Positions 1 to 11,046 of a stretch of 64,000 nt of DNA are shown piece by piece; within the stretch, counting starts at the first letter, position 1, and each line of letters opens with the position of its first letter. A program made the translations under genes and the position numbers. The stretch covers positions 28,873,297-28,937,296 of the forward strand of contig NC_092241.1 in the NCBI RefSeq assembly GCF_036320965.1, in the 5' to 3' direction. Source of the DNA: Panulirus ornatus (lineage: Eukaryota > Arthropoda > Malacostraca > Decapoda > Palinuridae). The notes beneath the pieces were generated by a model. It was not told the origin of the DNA. It was given only the letters and a program-made list of their open reading frames with translations, and did not search any database.

Positions 1-759
1 AGGTCGAGGATAGAGAAGGTTATAATGATGATGATAAGAGGATCCAGGTTACAGCGCTAAGTATTCAACTTGCTTCTCGCTGCATGGTGCGTAGAGCGAC
101 ACAGTCTGAACGTCGGCGGGGCAATCGTTGAGGGAGTGAGTATACCAAGGTGGTGACGGAGGGAGGACCCAGGCCGGAGACCGCTCGTAGAATCTCATTG
201 CTCTCGGACGTGTGGGTCGAACCGACCTCACGTAGGCGCTAGTGATGTGGGTATTACATGCCTCGTGTGGGAGTAAGGGCTACGGTGATATTCACGAGGA
301 TGACTGCTGTTTCCTGCTGAGGAAAACGTTCCTTCAGTTAGTCGTGAGTTGGTGTAATAATATCAACTTTTAGTACAGTCATGACTTAATATTATCTTTA
401 GGGATATTCATAGCATAGCTATATCAGCATTGTCATCTTTAGGGACAGTCATAGCAAGGTTTCCACACCTTTAGGGAAAGTCCTACCATAGATAAAATAT
501 TTTAAGGTCCAGAGTAAGACATAGTAAACCCTCTCGTCTATACCTTATGATGAACTACTGGATGGATAGTTTGATGTAAAATGAATTGTTATATGATAAT
601 CAGCTGTGTATCTTTTGTCATAAAGACTTTAGATATTTATTGTTTAGTGAATATTATAAGGGGGATTCAATTTATCTCCCACTTCTACCTGTGTAAAAGC
701 AATCTCCTTGTTAGCCCATAAAATTCAGTCTTTGCGTGTAACTGCTATATTGATATAAT

Positions 760-761
<2 letters not shown>
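1..761. other. No gene seen; short degenerate repeat inside
   Basis: No recognisable coding or RNA feature. At about 397-495 a short motif beginning TTTAGGGA and followed by a CATAGCA-like stretch recurs three times (near 397, 439 and 471), suggesting a small degenerate tandem repeat. The first 300 bases are somewhat richer in CG dinucleotides than what follows, but no convincing exon is visible. Confidence 0.4.

Positions 762-825
<64 letters not shown>
762..825. repeat. (AT)n microsatellite
   Basis: Uninterrupted alternating A/T run of about 64 bases. Unlike many AT arrays in this window, neither flank shows a LINE tail. Confidence 0.97.
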
Positions 826-827
<2 letters not shown>

Positions 828-2372
828 GGTCTTGGTCATTACCATAATAGCTGGCGTTTCTGATAGCATATGAGCATGATACATAAGAAGCTGATTTATT
901 TAGAAGTATTGGTAAGGGGTCATCACAACAGTAATAATCATTTCTGATAGTTTTATTAATCTTAGTTTTCCTAGTATTGTTTGGACGGGGGTAAACTTAG
1001 AGGAAAGGTTTGTTACGTTTTCATCTATGATTTTTTTTTTTTTTCATATTCCACCTACGTTCCTGTCTTTGACAGCGCTTTTGAATCTAATGATCCTTAC
1101 ATAAACAAATGTTGTCTTGCAGCGAGTTAATGGTTTGAAAAGTAAAAGTTTAGGATTAACTGCAGGCTTCACTCATTCCTCTATATGTTTGAAATGGGTA
1201 TTACTGGGCAGTCGTTTTTCCACAGTAATTTTCATCGCGAAGCAAAGACGATCATGGTGTTTTATGCTTTCCACAACATATTTTGCTAATATTGTCTCGA
1301 TGAGAAAAAAAAAAATGACATTTTACGTGTGGATGTCGTGATTTTACGTGTTGGACATGTTGCTTCCAGGGTCACATGTGCCAAATAACCATTAGGCTTA
1401 TCAGTCCTTAAGAATTGGGGTTGATGAGAACACTCCATGCGTAGACAAACGATTATATGGTACTTTACCTTGTGACAGACCTTATAGTTTCGTTACAAAA
1501 TGCACTGTATCGTGAAGTGTAATCAGTGTATATCCAAATTCATTAGAATACACAAAAATTCATTATAGGAAAATCGCTGATTGGTAACAAAGGTAGCTAT
1601 GTATATATAACACTATAACATACTAAATAGATACAGACCACTTGGAAAAGACTTGATGTAGTAGTATTCTACCACAATGCATCTCTTTTTGAAGTGCTTG
1701 AAAGCTATTGATATAGGATTTTAATCAAACTCTTCGTAGGTGTTGCGGAACTTTGCGAAGTAAAACCCCTTTCACAAGATACATTTGTTTCTTATGACAC
1801 CCCTTCGTGTTGATGTTAGTATCGGTAAAGTGAGAGTAAGGGTTAAGAAAATAATCTAAATACAAGAAAATGGCCATAAACAGAAAACTCCGACACTCTT
1901 CGCATTAATACAACAGTTAGAAGCAACATCTTGCGTGGTGCACATATCACTGCTTAAACCACATGTTTTTCTTAAAGTCTTTTCCAGACTCGAATAATGA
2001 ATTGCATTCCAGCTCCAACAGCGGCGGTTGAGGGTCTCAAAATAAAATCTTAACTTTCTCCGTTGGATTATTCCTTGAAGCTCTTCATCAGCGCACACGA
2101 ACGCGTTTGGCATTATCCTTTAACCTTTAAGTAGAATGCATCAGTCCTGAGTTGGTTTCCAGCCTCAAGAACCATGTAAGGAGATTGCTCAGAAAAAAAA
2201 AGATAATGCCTGTAAATAACGCCTGATAAAATTCAGCATACTGTTGGTAAGCTAAATATAGCGGTTTTTGAGAGATATGCATTTATTTCATGCTATAATT
2301 GCCAGGCAGGTACGAGTGTAAAGGTCATGATGAAATTGGGAGGGAGAAAGTGCGCTAAAGATGGAAAAGTGA
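826..2372. other. Anonymous AT-rich DNA
   Basis: No feature I can support. It holds a poly-T run near 1029-1044 and only short ORFs (under 90 codons) with no recognisable motif. Confidence 0.4.
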
Positions 2373-2650
2373 ATGTGTGTGTGTGTGTGTGTGTGTCTGT
2401 CTGTCTGTTTGTCTGTCTGTGTGACTGTTATTTGTGTGTTACGGAGAGAGTTTTACATTAGTTTTTCCCGTCTCTTAACCTGGTACACATATACATGCAC
2501 CCCGTTTTATTCCTTTGCGTATGTACACAGACAGATAACCTAAGCCAGGTGCCCCTTCATCGACCAACCATGAGGGGAGGATGAAAAGCTGGGTTGGCTG
2601 TGGGCTCACTACTTCCCCCAAAATTCGAGCTGGAAGGGGGGTTGTGGAGT
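2373..2650 (-). mobile_element. Composite tRNA-derived SINE, degenerate copy
   Basis: A (GT)n/(GTCT)n run (2373-2420) precedes a block at 2425-2500 that also occurs near 14339 and 59095 (shared core GTCTCTTAACCT). This is followed at about 2540-2645 by the reverse complement of a SINE head. The head has the conserved segment GGGGAGGATGA (2575-2585) and a weak B-box relic, AAATTCGAGCT, near 2620-2631. The copy is more decayed than those at 11125-11440 and 14335-14620. The SINE assignment rests on similarity among copies in this window and on tRNA-like promoter boxes. Confidence 0.55.
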
Positions 2651-2989
2651 CGTGCGTGAATAGCGATCAGCGAAGCTTAACACTACAACAAGGAAGCTTG
2701 TGGAATTGGTTTTCGTTTGTAATGACAACACTGATGATAAGATGGTGTTGATAAAGTTCATAATATTAATTGTGTATTGATCTGAATACAGTTGAACGCT
2801 GGAAATATCTAGAGATGAAATGTATAAAGCAATAAACAAGGGGTAATCAGAAAGTTGAGGTGTTGAACAGCCTTTTTTTTTTTTTTTACGCATATACAAT
2901 GGCATAGGTCTATTCCCAGTCTACATATTATTGATACTGTTAATATTATTTCATGGGCTGGGATTATAACTACGTTAGCTCACTGGAAG
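2651..2989. other. Anonymous DNA
   Basis: Nothing recognisable beyond a poly-T run at about 2872-2887. Confidence 0.4.
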
Positions 2990-5476
2990 AACACGCGCAT
3001 ATTCACTACGATTGTGGTGTCGAACGGGGAATATCAGGTGACAAGCGATGGTGCGACCAAGTTCATTCCAAACTGTCTGATAGGGGTCAAGACAATGGTT
3101 GGAACAGAGGCTGGAGGGTCACTGCATTGAGCACCTTGACTTAGGTGATGAGAGACTGACTGATCTTGCATTTTTTTATGCACCTTTTCTAGTGGCACTT
3201 GATGTACTGCAGAGGAGGAGGAAGACCAGACTAGATGAGGTAGGCAAAGGCGACTTTGGGGAAGAATGTAAGTTACCTACGTAGATTTCGGCTCAGATGT
3301 AGGAACTCTTGAACGTCGACGTGATATGTAGAGACGATTGCTGTAGAGACGATAGCTGGAGTGCGTGATGACTGAACTGACGGGCTCCTCGTAGCTTAGT
3401 GTGTTGCCCGACACGAGAGCGACAAGCGTAACGACTGAGCTCCCAGGTTAGAGCTGGGGCCTAGTGAGGCAGTATGGAAAAAGATATGGTTAGAGACGAG
3501 GTCGACGTAGATGACTACGATCTTGGTCCTGGTTGCTGGTGATGCAACTGGCAGCAGCCCAGTTTTGAGGCGGTTGAGGGCGCTCTAGAGAAGGACACAG
3601 GTAGGTAGGAGATCTGTCGTCAGTGCTGAGACCTGCAAGAGTCGCCGACATACTGCCATCGAGCAGGTGCCTCTGTCCTGTAATCATTTCCAAGGATGGA
3701 AAACCACATGACTACCATCTTAGTGCCCCCTGTGACAACACAAACGAGGAACTGGAAGATAGGAATGAACTTTTCGAAGTATACAACTTGTTAACGCACA
3801 TCGAGGAAGCCTGCAAGCCATGGACTAAGAGTCTTCGCATCCTAACGTCAATGAATTTGTTGGTATTTATAGTGTGATTGAGTGATGTGCCCTGACTCTG
3901 CCTGAAAGTGATAAGACTGCGAGTGGTAAGTCATCTTTGACGAGGCAATATCACTGCCAGTGGATAGAAAGGAGTGCAACGCCTCAGAGGAATCTACTTT
4001 ATATTGCACTGGCACAGGAAGCTGCGTCTGCGTTGAAGCTTCATAGTGGAGTCCTGAGGTTACAAGATAAACTGTTGGCTGACTAAGTCGAAAGTCTGGG
4101 ACTTGTGTTTCTCTCAGTTATTGTTAAAGAAGCTAACAGTGCTTTAGATGGTAGAACAGGTCTACATATTTCAAACTGCCAAGATTTTTGGAGTATGCTA
4201 GCCTAATTAGATACAGTACTTTCATACAGTAGGTTGCAGGTCATGGTGACTTAGGGACCAGTGATCGAAGAGCACATAAAGTCTTCCAAACAGCGGGGCA
4301 TTTCGATTCCTGGGGAGAAGAACTGGTCATTGATGGAAGGTGAGGAAATCGTCCATTCAAGTAGAACATCTGGTAGTTTCACTGGTAAGTTAGTGGGAGT
4401 AATAGAATGCATTATCTTGAAGCTACTTAACCGACCGGCTTCTTTGAGATGAGGTGTGTGGAAGGTAGTTTTGGTGGCTGATACATTTAATGTTTTGGTT
4501 TCTTTAGCCGATGGTAAGGAAGTGATTGCTGGTATCTTTATCATAGAAAATGTGATTCATCCAAAGTGAGCGGAAATTCTGCTCATTCAGTTTGCTAAAC
4601 TCTTCAATGTCCTGCATCAGTGGCCGATGTTTAACTAGTTCGCGTGTTGTCCTTTACAGGGGTATCTTTTTTTATTTCTTCGTAGTGTGTATAATACGAA
4701 TTACTTTATGAAGAGCTTGGTAGCGGTTCATGATGTTTTACTAGAAGGCATGATCGTGTTCCTTCATGATTCTTTTCCAATATGTGACCCAGACCAGGTT
4801 TTTAAGACGTCTCAAGGTAGAAGCGATGGTAGACGTCCTTTGACAGTGGGGACATTACATTTTCATTCGGGTTCATCGATATCAGGACGTAGCACGTTAT
4901 CCAAAGCGACATATTTCGAAATTGGTAAAGACTGTGTATCTCGATGCTGGGTCATCGTGTGAGTGGACCAGACAACTGTGTGTCGTGCGAATGATGGGCG
5001 TCATTGGCTGGTTTGGTAGGTTGTATTCAGCTATGTTAGTCAGAGTAAGATTAGGGTATTCCGAATGTGTATGGGAAGTCTACAAATACAGCTGTTGCTA
5101 AAGAAAAGTGGTATGACATTAAGATCTAACACATTACTAAACTGATACATGTGTGACTGGCATAGGTAATCGGATAAGTTAAGAAGATGGCTTGATTGCT
5201 AGAGTGTCTCATTTGGGATGTTGGGCAGATGATAAAGCAGGCTGTAATTCACGAAAAAAAAAAAAAAACTTCAGCGGGTTGAGTGTCTAGCAGTGTACGA
5301 ATCCATACCTATGTAAGTTCGACGCTTAAACGAGACGAACCTGGAAACTTTTGACACAGTATTTCTACAGCCACATCACGCCCATTGGTATTTAGATGAA
5401 GAAAAGTTCATAACCTTCTGTATGGCTTATTTCAGAAACATTGTGTGCCTTTGAGCCTCCGTGATGATGACAACAA

Positions 5477-5784
5477 CACCAGCCTCAGCAGTAACCTGCC
5501 GGTATTAACATGGTCAACACCACCAGCCTCAGCAGTAACCTGCCTGCCGGTATTAACGTGGTCAACACCACCAGCCTCAGCAGTAACCTGCCGGTATTAA
5601 CATGGTCAACACCTCCAGCCTCAGCAGTAACCTGCCGGTATTAACATGGTCAACACCACCAGCCTCAGCAGTAATCTGCCGGTATTAACATGGTCAACAC
5701 CACCAGCCTCAGCAGTAACCTGCCGGTATTAACGTGGTCAACACCACCAGCCTCAGCTGTAACCTGCCGGTATTGACGTGGTCA
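5477..5784 (+). repeat. 44-bp minisatellite, 7 units
   Basis: Seven head-to-tail units of 44 bases start near 5477, 5521, 5569, 5613, 5657, 5701 and 5745. Each begins CACCAGCCTCAGCAGTAACC. The second unit carries a 4-base TGCC duplication, making it 48 bases. Units differ by one to three substitutions (for example AACATGG versus AACGTGG). There are no spacers, so it is not a CRISPR array. The matching place in duplication copy 2 (about 9950-10010) has a single unit-like stretch. Confidence 0.95.
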
Positions 5785-6006
5785 TAGATCGTAACTGAAG
5801 ATGAGGCGGAACTAAGTTTGTAGTTCAGATCACCGTGAGAGATTTCTGAAGTGCTGATGAGGTATGATGGTGGTAGCCAGTGTCTGCTGCCTCGTCATAG
5901 CAAAGATGATTTCAATTACTTTCTAAACGTGATGACCTTTATGTGAACCGAGACGGCAGGAGCAGCTGAGGCCGTAATCAAGGCCATACCATTAACAATG
6001 TGTATA

Positions 6007-6053
6007 TTCCTTGCGCTACCTCGCTAACGCGGGAGACAACGACAAAGTATAAT
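6007..6053 (+). mobile_element. Solo LINE 3' tail (tail type 1), plus orientation
   Basis: Matches the 3' end of LINE copies A-D: TTGCGCTACCTCGC, then TAACGCGGGAGA and AACGACAAAGTATAA, followed by (TAAA)n and an (AT)n array. No LINE coding sequence precedes it, so it is a severely 5'-truncated copy or a separate short element. It faces LINE A tail-to-tail across the shared AT array. Confidence 0.85.
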
Positions 6054-6072
6054 AAATAAATAAATAAATGAA

Positions 6073-6077
<5 letters not shown>

Positions 6078-6150
<73 letters not shown>
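6078..6150. repeat. (AT)n microsatellite between two facing LINE tails
   Basis: About 73 bases of alternating A/T. The left flank is a plus-oriented LINE tail and the right flank is the minus-oriented tail of LINE A, so the array is the 3' end of both. Confidence 0.95.
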
Positions 6151-6152
<2 letters not shown>

Positions 6153-6220
6153 ATACTTTGTCGCTGTCTCCCGCGTTTGCGAGGTAGCGCAAGGAAACAG
6201 ACGAAAGAAATGGCCCAGCC

Positions 6221-6251
<31 letters not shown>

Positions 6252-7210
6252 ACATGTATATACATACGTCCACACACGCAAATATACATACCTACACAGC
6301 TTTCCATGGTTTACCCCAGACGCTTCACATGCCTTGATTCAATCCACTGACAGCACGTCAACCCCGGTATACCACATCGCTCCAATTCACTCTATTCCTT
6401 GCCCTCCTTTCACCCTCCTGCATGTTCAGGCCCCGATCACACAAAATCTTTTTCACTCCATCTTTCCACCTCCAATTTGGTCTCCCTCTTCTCCTTGTTC
6501 CCTCCACCTCCGACACATATATCCTCTTGGTCAATCTTTCGTCACTCATCCTCTCCATGTGCCCAAACCACTTCAAAACACCCTCTTCTGCTCTCTCAAC
6601 CACGCTCTTTTTATTTCCACACATCTCTCTTACCCTTACGTTACTCACTCGATCAAACCACCTCACACCACACATTGTCCTCAAACATCTCATTTCCAGC
6701 ACATCCATCCTCCTGCGCACAACTCTATCCATAGCCCACGCCTCGCAACCATACAACATTGTTGGAACCACTATTCCTTCAAACATACCCATTTTTGCTT
6801 TCCGAGATAATGTTCTCGACTTCCACACATTCTTCAAGGCCCCCAGGATTTTCGCCGCCTCCCCCACCCTATGATCCACTTCCGCTTCCATGGTTCCATC
6901 CGCTGACAGATCCACTCCCAGATATCTAAAACACTTCACTTCCTCCAGTTTTTCTCCATTCAAACTCACCTCCCAATTGACTTGACCCTCAACCCTACTG
7001 TACCTAATAACCTTGCTCTTATTCACATTTACTCTTAACTTTCTTCTTCCACACACTTTTCCAAACTCAGTCACCAGCTTCTGCAGTTTCTCACATGAAT
7101 CAGCCACCAGCGCTGTATCATCAGCGAACAACAACTGACTCACTTCCCAAGCTCTCTCATCCCCAACAGACTTCATACTTGCCCCTCTTTCCAAAACTCT
7201 TGCATTTACC
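6151..7210 (-). mobile_element. RTE-like non-LTR retrotransposon, copy A (5'-truncated)
   Basis: Minus-strand LINE fragment. From its 5' end at about 7210 it contains the C-terminal part of the RT ORF, the stop near 6358, then the 3' untranslated tail. That tail has a C/G homopolymer (6219-6237 as C on the plus strand) next to a short (CA)n, then the type-1 tail core ending in the AT array. At 7210/7211 the match to LINE D stops abruptly (shared up to GCATTTACCT), marking 5' truncation, the usual outcome of target-primed reverse transcription. I saw no target-site duplication. Confidence 0.93.
6358..7210 (-). pseudogene. RT C-terminal fragment of LINE A
   Basis: Open for 278 codons (stop at 6358), but it is a 5'-truncated fragment of the LINE polyprotein. 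It starts inside the RT fingers/palm region and lacks the motif with the first catalytic Asp (FMDLEKAYDRV in copy D). It retains the second catalytic block, LLFADDTALVADS, the thumb-like segment CFRYLGVDLSADGTMEAEV, and the C-terminal HMERMSDERLTKRIYVSEVE and GRPNWRWKD blocks. Compared with copy D it has a few substitutions, such as GEAAK for GEGAK. Without the missing RT and endonuclease parts it cannot act autonomously. The apparent start codon is internal and not biological. Confidence 0.9.
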
Positions 7211-7352
7211 TGGGGATAGGGGTGAAAGAATACTTCCCACGTATTCCTCGCGTGTCGTAGAAAGCGACTAGAGGGGACGGGAGCGGGGGGCCAGAAATCC
7301 TCCCCTCCTTGTATTAACTTTCTAAAATGGGAAACAGAAGAATATATATATA
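7211..7352 (+). mobile_element. Retroelement tail fragment (tail type 2)
   Basis: Plus-oriented fragment with CTTCCCACGTATTCCTCGCG, a GCGACTAGAGGGGACGGGAG stretch and GGAAATCCTCCCCTCC, ending in a short (AT)n. The GGAAATxCTCCCCTCC segment and what follows match the reverse complement of 17336-17475. I infer a second, related LINE 3' region. It directly abuts the truncated 5' end of LINE A, so LINE A inserted into it or beside it. Confidence 0.6.
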
Positions 7353-7488
7353 CACCTTGGCCTGACCCCTCGGGTGGATGAACAGCTGGGTTGACTGTGG
7401 ACGCACTGCCGCAACCAGGATTCGAACCTATGCGCTCGACCCTGGGAGGCCCGTGAATGCCTCATGGTCAGGAACGCTAAGTTAATAG
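7353..7488 (-). mobile_element. tRNA-derived SINE head, minus strand
   Basis: The reverse complement carries an A-box-like TAACTTAGCGTT (7473-7484) and a B-box-like TAGGTTCGAATCC (7428-7440). The downstream body has CCCAGCTGTTCATCC and a GAGGGGTCAGGCC-like end. It matches the SINE copies at 11304-11430, 14455-14620 and 59205-59340. It lies immediately after the short AT run of the preceding tail. Confidence 0.8.
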
Positions 7489-7599
7489 AATCAGAAATAT
7501 CAGGTCAAAAAAAAAAAAATGACCTTGAATTAGTAGCTGTTTTTACGTCTTGAGAAAATAGAGTGGCCTTACGTGTGTAAATCAGTAGTGACAAGTGAG

Positions 7600-7665
7600 T
7601 GTAAACACTGACCGCAACCCTTCGACCATACCTGTTGCCAACGCTAACCACAACCCGCTGGTTGG
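7600..7665 (-). mobile_element. Possible older tRNA-like element in duplication copy 1
   Basis: The reverse complement contains GGTTGTGGTTAGCGTTGG (A-box-like) followed by ATGGTCGAAGGGTTGCGGTC (distant B-box resemblance). The same element sits at 10235-10297 in duplication copy 2, so it predates the duplication. The tRNA resemblance is weak. Confidence 0.35.
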
Positions 7666-8081
7666 GTCTCATGCCTCTTTCCTCAAGGTCCTTGAATCTA
7701 AGATTATATGATGTGAAAGAAGTATAAAGCTGAAATTTTACTGACGGTAAATCTAATGACAAATACGAGATAAATACGAGATAAGTGAGTTTGAAGAGAC
7801 AGCAAAGTAAGGGGAATTATATAAGATTTATGAGTTATAGAAAATGGGTTGAGGATACACGGTACTCTGATTTATAAAGAGGAACAAATACATCAAGATA
7901 ATTTGCTACTTTACAGACTTATGGTGGAGGGGTAACGTGTGATTGGTGTTATAGATATGTGCGATAATATCAGTGACGTTAAATCAATTGCCTAACTTGA
8001 ACGACCGTAGAAAAACAGTGATGAACTGCACTGTAATCACTGCCCACCTTTGTATGGGTGGTCCTATTTGGCATTCTTGAA

Positions 8082-8085
<4 letters not shown>

Positions 8086-8112
<27 letters not shown>
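8086..8112 (+). repeat. (GT)n microsatellite
   Basis: About 27 bases of alternating G/T at the right edge of duplication copy 1. The equivalent array in copy 2 starts near 11047. Confidence 0.95.
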
Positions 8113-8115
<3 letters not shown>

Positions 8116-10234
8116 AACAGTATCATAATGAAAAAGATAATGGCTAAGTTCATGATTCTTGAGCGCATTGAAATAACCGGCCACACGAATGCATATTTGC
8201 ATAGGCAAAACATATGTAACAATATTGAAGGTAAGAAGAGAGCAAGGTGTTAAGCAACCGCCGTTCCTTACACATATACACTGGTAGAGGCTCACATACA
8301 AGCGACTGATAACCTGATGATGATCACGGTTGCTGGTATGAGGTTGCTCTGGTAGCGGTGTGTATGGTATGGATGCAGTGGTGGTGGTGGTGGTGTCGAA
8401 CGAGGTGATGTTAAGGTAACTTGGGGGATGGAGTCCAGGTGATGGTTAGAATGAGTTGGGAGAGCTAGGGTGTTGAGTACCTCTTGATAGATGGTGGCGG
8501 CATAGTAAGAGACGCCTCTCCTGTGTTGTGCATAAGGAGGAAGACCCGGCAAGGTAGGGCATTATCGAATTTAGGAAGAAAGCAGAAATTGTTGACATAT
8601 TCTTTAGCTTACGTGCAGGTACTTCAGGAGTCTTAGGTCTGCTAAACGCGAAGATATGATAGCTGGAAGATTTGATGGTGGTGGTGGTGTTCGTCCCAAT
8701 TTCTTTGGTCGTTGAAAGCGAGAGTGAGGAGCTTATGGACTATACAGCCTGAATGGGACTGAGGCGTGGAGTGGAGTAGGAGGAGGGAACAGTAGGAGAC
8801 GAAGATGACGTGCATAAGTACGATCTTGGTTTGCTTGGTGGTGACAGTTTGAAGTGGTTCGGTTACGAATGCGCCTCCTAACTGCAAGGGCCTTATAAAA
8901 GGTGGTCCTGATGATTTATTACTTAGAAACAAACTGGTGGATGATTAGACAGCGTCGGAGGAGTCGATGAAGATATAACCCACAGAGGATTAGCTTTACT
9001 ATAGATTGCGATAGCGATTCAGTCAGTTATAGTCAATGTATTCCTTTCATCCCAGTGATGAGGGTCTTTGAAGTCTGCATTGTCTCGATGTGCATAGTCA
9101 AACTCAATTCTTTCATAGGACAAGTGAGTTCGTGATGAAAGGAAGGTATTATTACCCATAGAGACTATGGGCCTATTGATTGTAGCACTGACAGATCTTA
9201 CGAAGTCTTCAGCGAAACTTTCCGATTGCTGGAAAGAAGTTCTGATGATGGAGGAGGGGATCTTGTCTCTTCAAGATAACCTCTTGTAGAACATCATTGG
9301 TATGTTTGTAAGAGTCTTCGAGTTTTTTTGCCTTGAAGCGACTTCAAATTCATATATAGTCTGGAGGTGAGGAGCCTGGAAGGTAGGGTGGGTCACAGAC
9401 GTTTTTAAGGCTTGGAATTCAGTAGAAGATGATAGCGAAGTAACTGTTGATATATTAAGCTTTTTTTTTTCTATCACCGATAGAGTAAGTCGGAATACAC
9501 GGGAATCTGCTTGTTTACTGCGTTTAAGTTTTCTTTTCTCATACCACTGGCTGATGCCTAACTGTTTCGGGTGTTGTAGTTTAGTAGAGTAAAAAGGTTT
9601 GCAGCGCTTTTCATCCAAATTACTTCATCATGAGGGGCTTTTAAACGGTAAGTGATGTTTTGCTAGAAGACAAGGTTTCGTTCCTGCATTAATTTCTTAA
9701 TATAGGTTGTGATCCAAACAGAAATAACTGGGTGAAGTCATTCAGACCTCAGGGGTAAGTCTGTCACTCAATGTACCCAACAATATAGCCATACCTTAAT
9801 TAATTCGAGACTTGGGTTAGACAAACGTGGATACTTTTATGGATATAACACTTAGTGTCACAACACGCCAGGCTGTGCGTAGAAAATGAAAAAAAAAAAA
9901 AGTTCAAAAACCCTCAATGTTTCCGAACTAGTCTGCTGGTGCTTCCGTGATGGTAACAACCCCATCCTTGACTAAACTGACTGTAGTAACGTGATAATTA
10001 GTCATGTTAGTAAGGCCTAGTGGGAGTGGGTTTGTGATCTTCACGCACGTCGATGATTTAAACTAATTCCTAAGAGAATGACCTTATATAATACGGCTGC
10101 AGACGTGATATAGATTTAAAGATATCAGCCGTGGAATGACACTGGTGACTGAGTAGCTGTTTTCTAGCCTTTAGAAAAAAAAGAAAAAGAGAAGATAGAG
10201 CGGATTGCGTATATATCATTCGTGACAAGTGAGT

Positions 10235-10297
10235 ATAAACACTGACCGCGACCCTTCGACCATGCGTGTCGCCAGTCGTGCTAACCACGACCCGCTG
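10235..10297 (-). mobile_element. Possible older tRNA-like element in duplication copy 2
   Basis: The reverse complement reads GGTCGTGGTTAGCACGACTG then ATGGTCGAAGGGTCGCGGTC, resembling split Pol III promoter boxes. It is the counterpart of 7600-7665. It may instead be a conserved part of the duplicated unit with another role. Confidence 0.35.
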
Positions 10298-10729
10298 GTT
10301 GGATGGGCGTCCTGCGTTTTTCCTCTTGAGTCGTTAGATGCAAAATTAAGGGAAGTGAAAGAACTGAGATGCTGGATTTTAGGAAAGGTGAAATGATTGA
10401 AGATTACCCGATGAAAAGTATTACTTTGAAGACCGCAAAGTGAAGGGAAATATAAGAAATTTTGTGAAGATTATAGAAAATGGGATAAAGTTGAATATTG
10501 AACGGTGAACTGATTTACAGCACAAAATGAATATATATATATATATAGATATGATTGTAGAATCTCGGTTAACCATCATCGTTTCATGTGGCGGGGTGAC
10601 GACAGAATGGATGGAGGCAGCAAGTATGATTGTGTACGTGTGTATATATATATATGTCTGTGTATGTATATGTATGTATACGTTGAAATGTATAGGTGCG
10701 TGTATGGGCGTGTATGTATATACATGTGT

Positions 10730-10811
10730 ATATGGGTGGGTTGGGTCATTCTTTCGTCTGTTTCCTTGCGCTACCTCGCAAACGCGGGAGATAGCGAATG
10801 TCATAATAGAA

Positions 10812-10818
<7 letters not shown>
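10730..10818 (+). mobile_element. Solo LINE 3' tail (tail type 1)
   Basis: TTCTTTCGTCTGTTTCCTTG, then CGCTACCTCGCAAACGCGGG and AGATAGCGAATG, leading into (AT)n at 10822. It matches the last ~80 bases of LINE copies A-D. Upstream, 10640-10735 has the GTGTATGTATATACATGTGT-like stretch that precedes the tail in LINE B and C, so the copy may begin near 10640. The G run of the full LINEs is short here, and no LINE coding sequence is present. Confidence 0.8.

Positions 10819-10821
<3 letters not shown>

Positions 10822-10864
<43 letters not shown>
10822..10864. repeat. (AT)n microsatellite after solo LINE tail
   Basis: About 43 bases of alternating A/T directly 3' of the type-1 tail; this whole insertion is absent at the matching point of duplication copy 1 (near 7880-7920). 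Confidence 0.95.
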
Positions 10865-10866
<2 letters not shown>

Positions 10867-11046
10867 TGGTTTACAAAATTATGGTGCATGAGTAACGTAT
10901 GATTGGGGTTTATATAGCGGTGTACGATAACATCAGTGGAATAAATCTATTGCCTAACTTGAATGGTCGTAGAAAAACAGTGATGGACTGCACCATGATT
11001 ATGGCCCACCTCCGTAAGGGTGGCTCTATATTGTTTATATCGCACC

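Larger units (their letters stand above)
2990..8115 (+). repeat. Tandem segmental duplication, copy 1
   Basis: Collinear, diverged similarity to about 8350-11060 on the same strand. Anchor pairs I could align by eye are 3525/8820 (TACGATCTTGGT), 4735/9650 (GATGTTTT followed by CTAGAAG), 5410-5470/9895-9960, 7525-7690/10150-10320 and 7925-8100/10870-11060. The last pair is the clearest and shares CGTAGAAAAACAGTGATG and TTGCCTAACTTGAA. Both copies end in a (GT)n array. Copy 1 is longer because it carries the 44-bp minisatellite, LINE A, another LINE tail and a SINE. No gene is recognisable in the duplicated unit. The outer left edge is uncertain by several hundred bases. Confidence 0.7.

Noticed and set aside
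5477..5784. Possible CRISPR array
   Set aside because: Units are contiguous with no unique spacers; a eukaryotic minisatellite. The same applies to 52450-52905 and 44862-45063.
6076..6810. Long plus-strand ORFs rich in Tyr-Ile repeats followed by Ser/Pro/His-rich sequence (also near 17387, 28727 and 60386)
   Set aside because: They read (AT)n arrays as Tyr-Ile repeats and then the antisense strand of LINE copies; the same antisense frames recur in every LINE copy.
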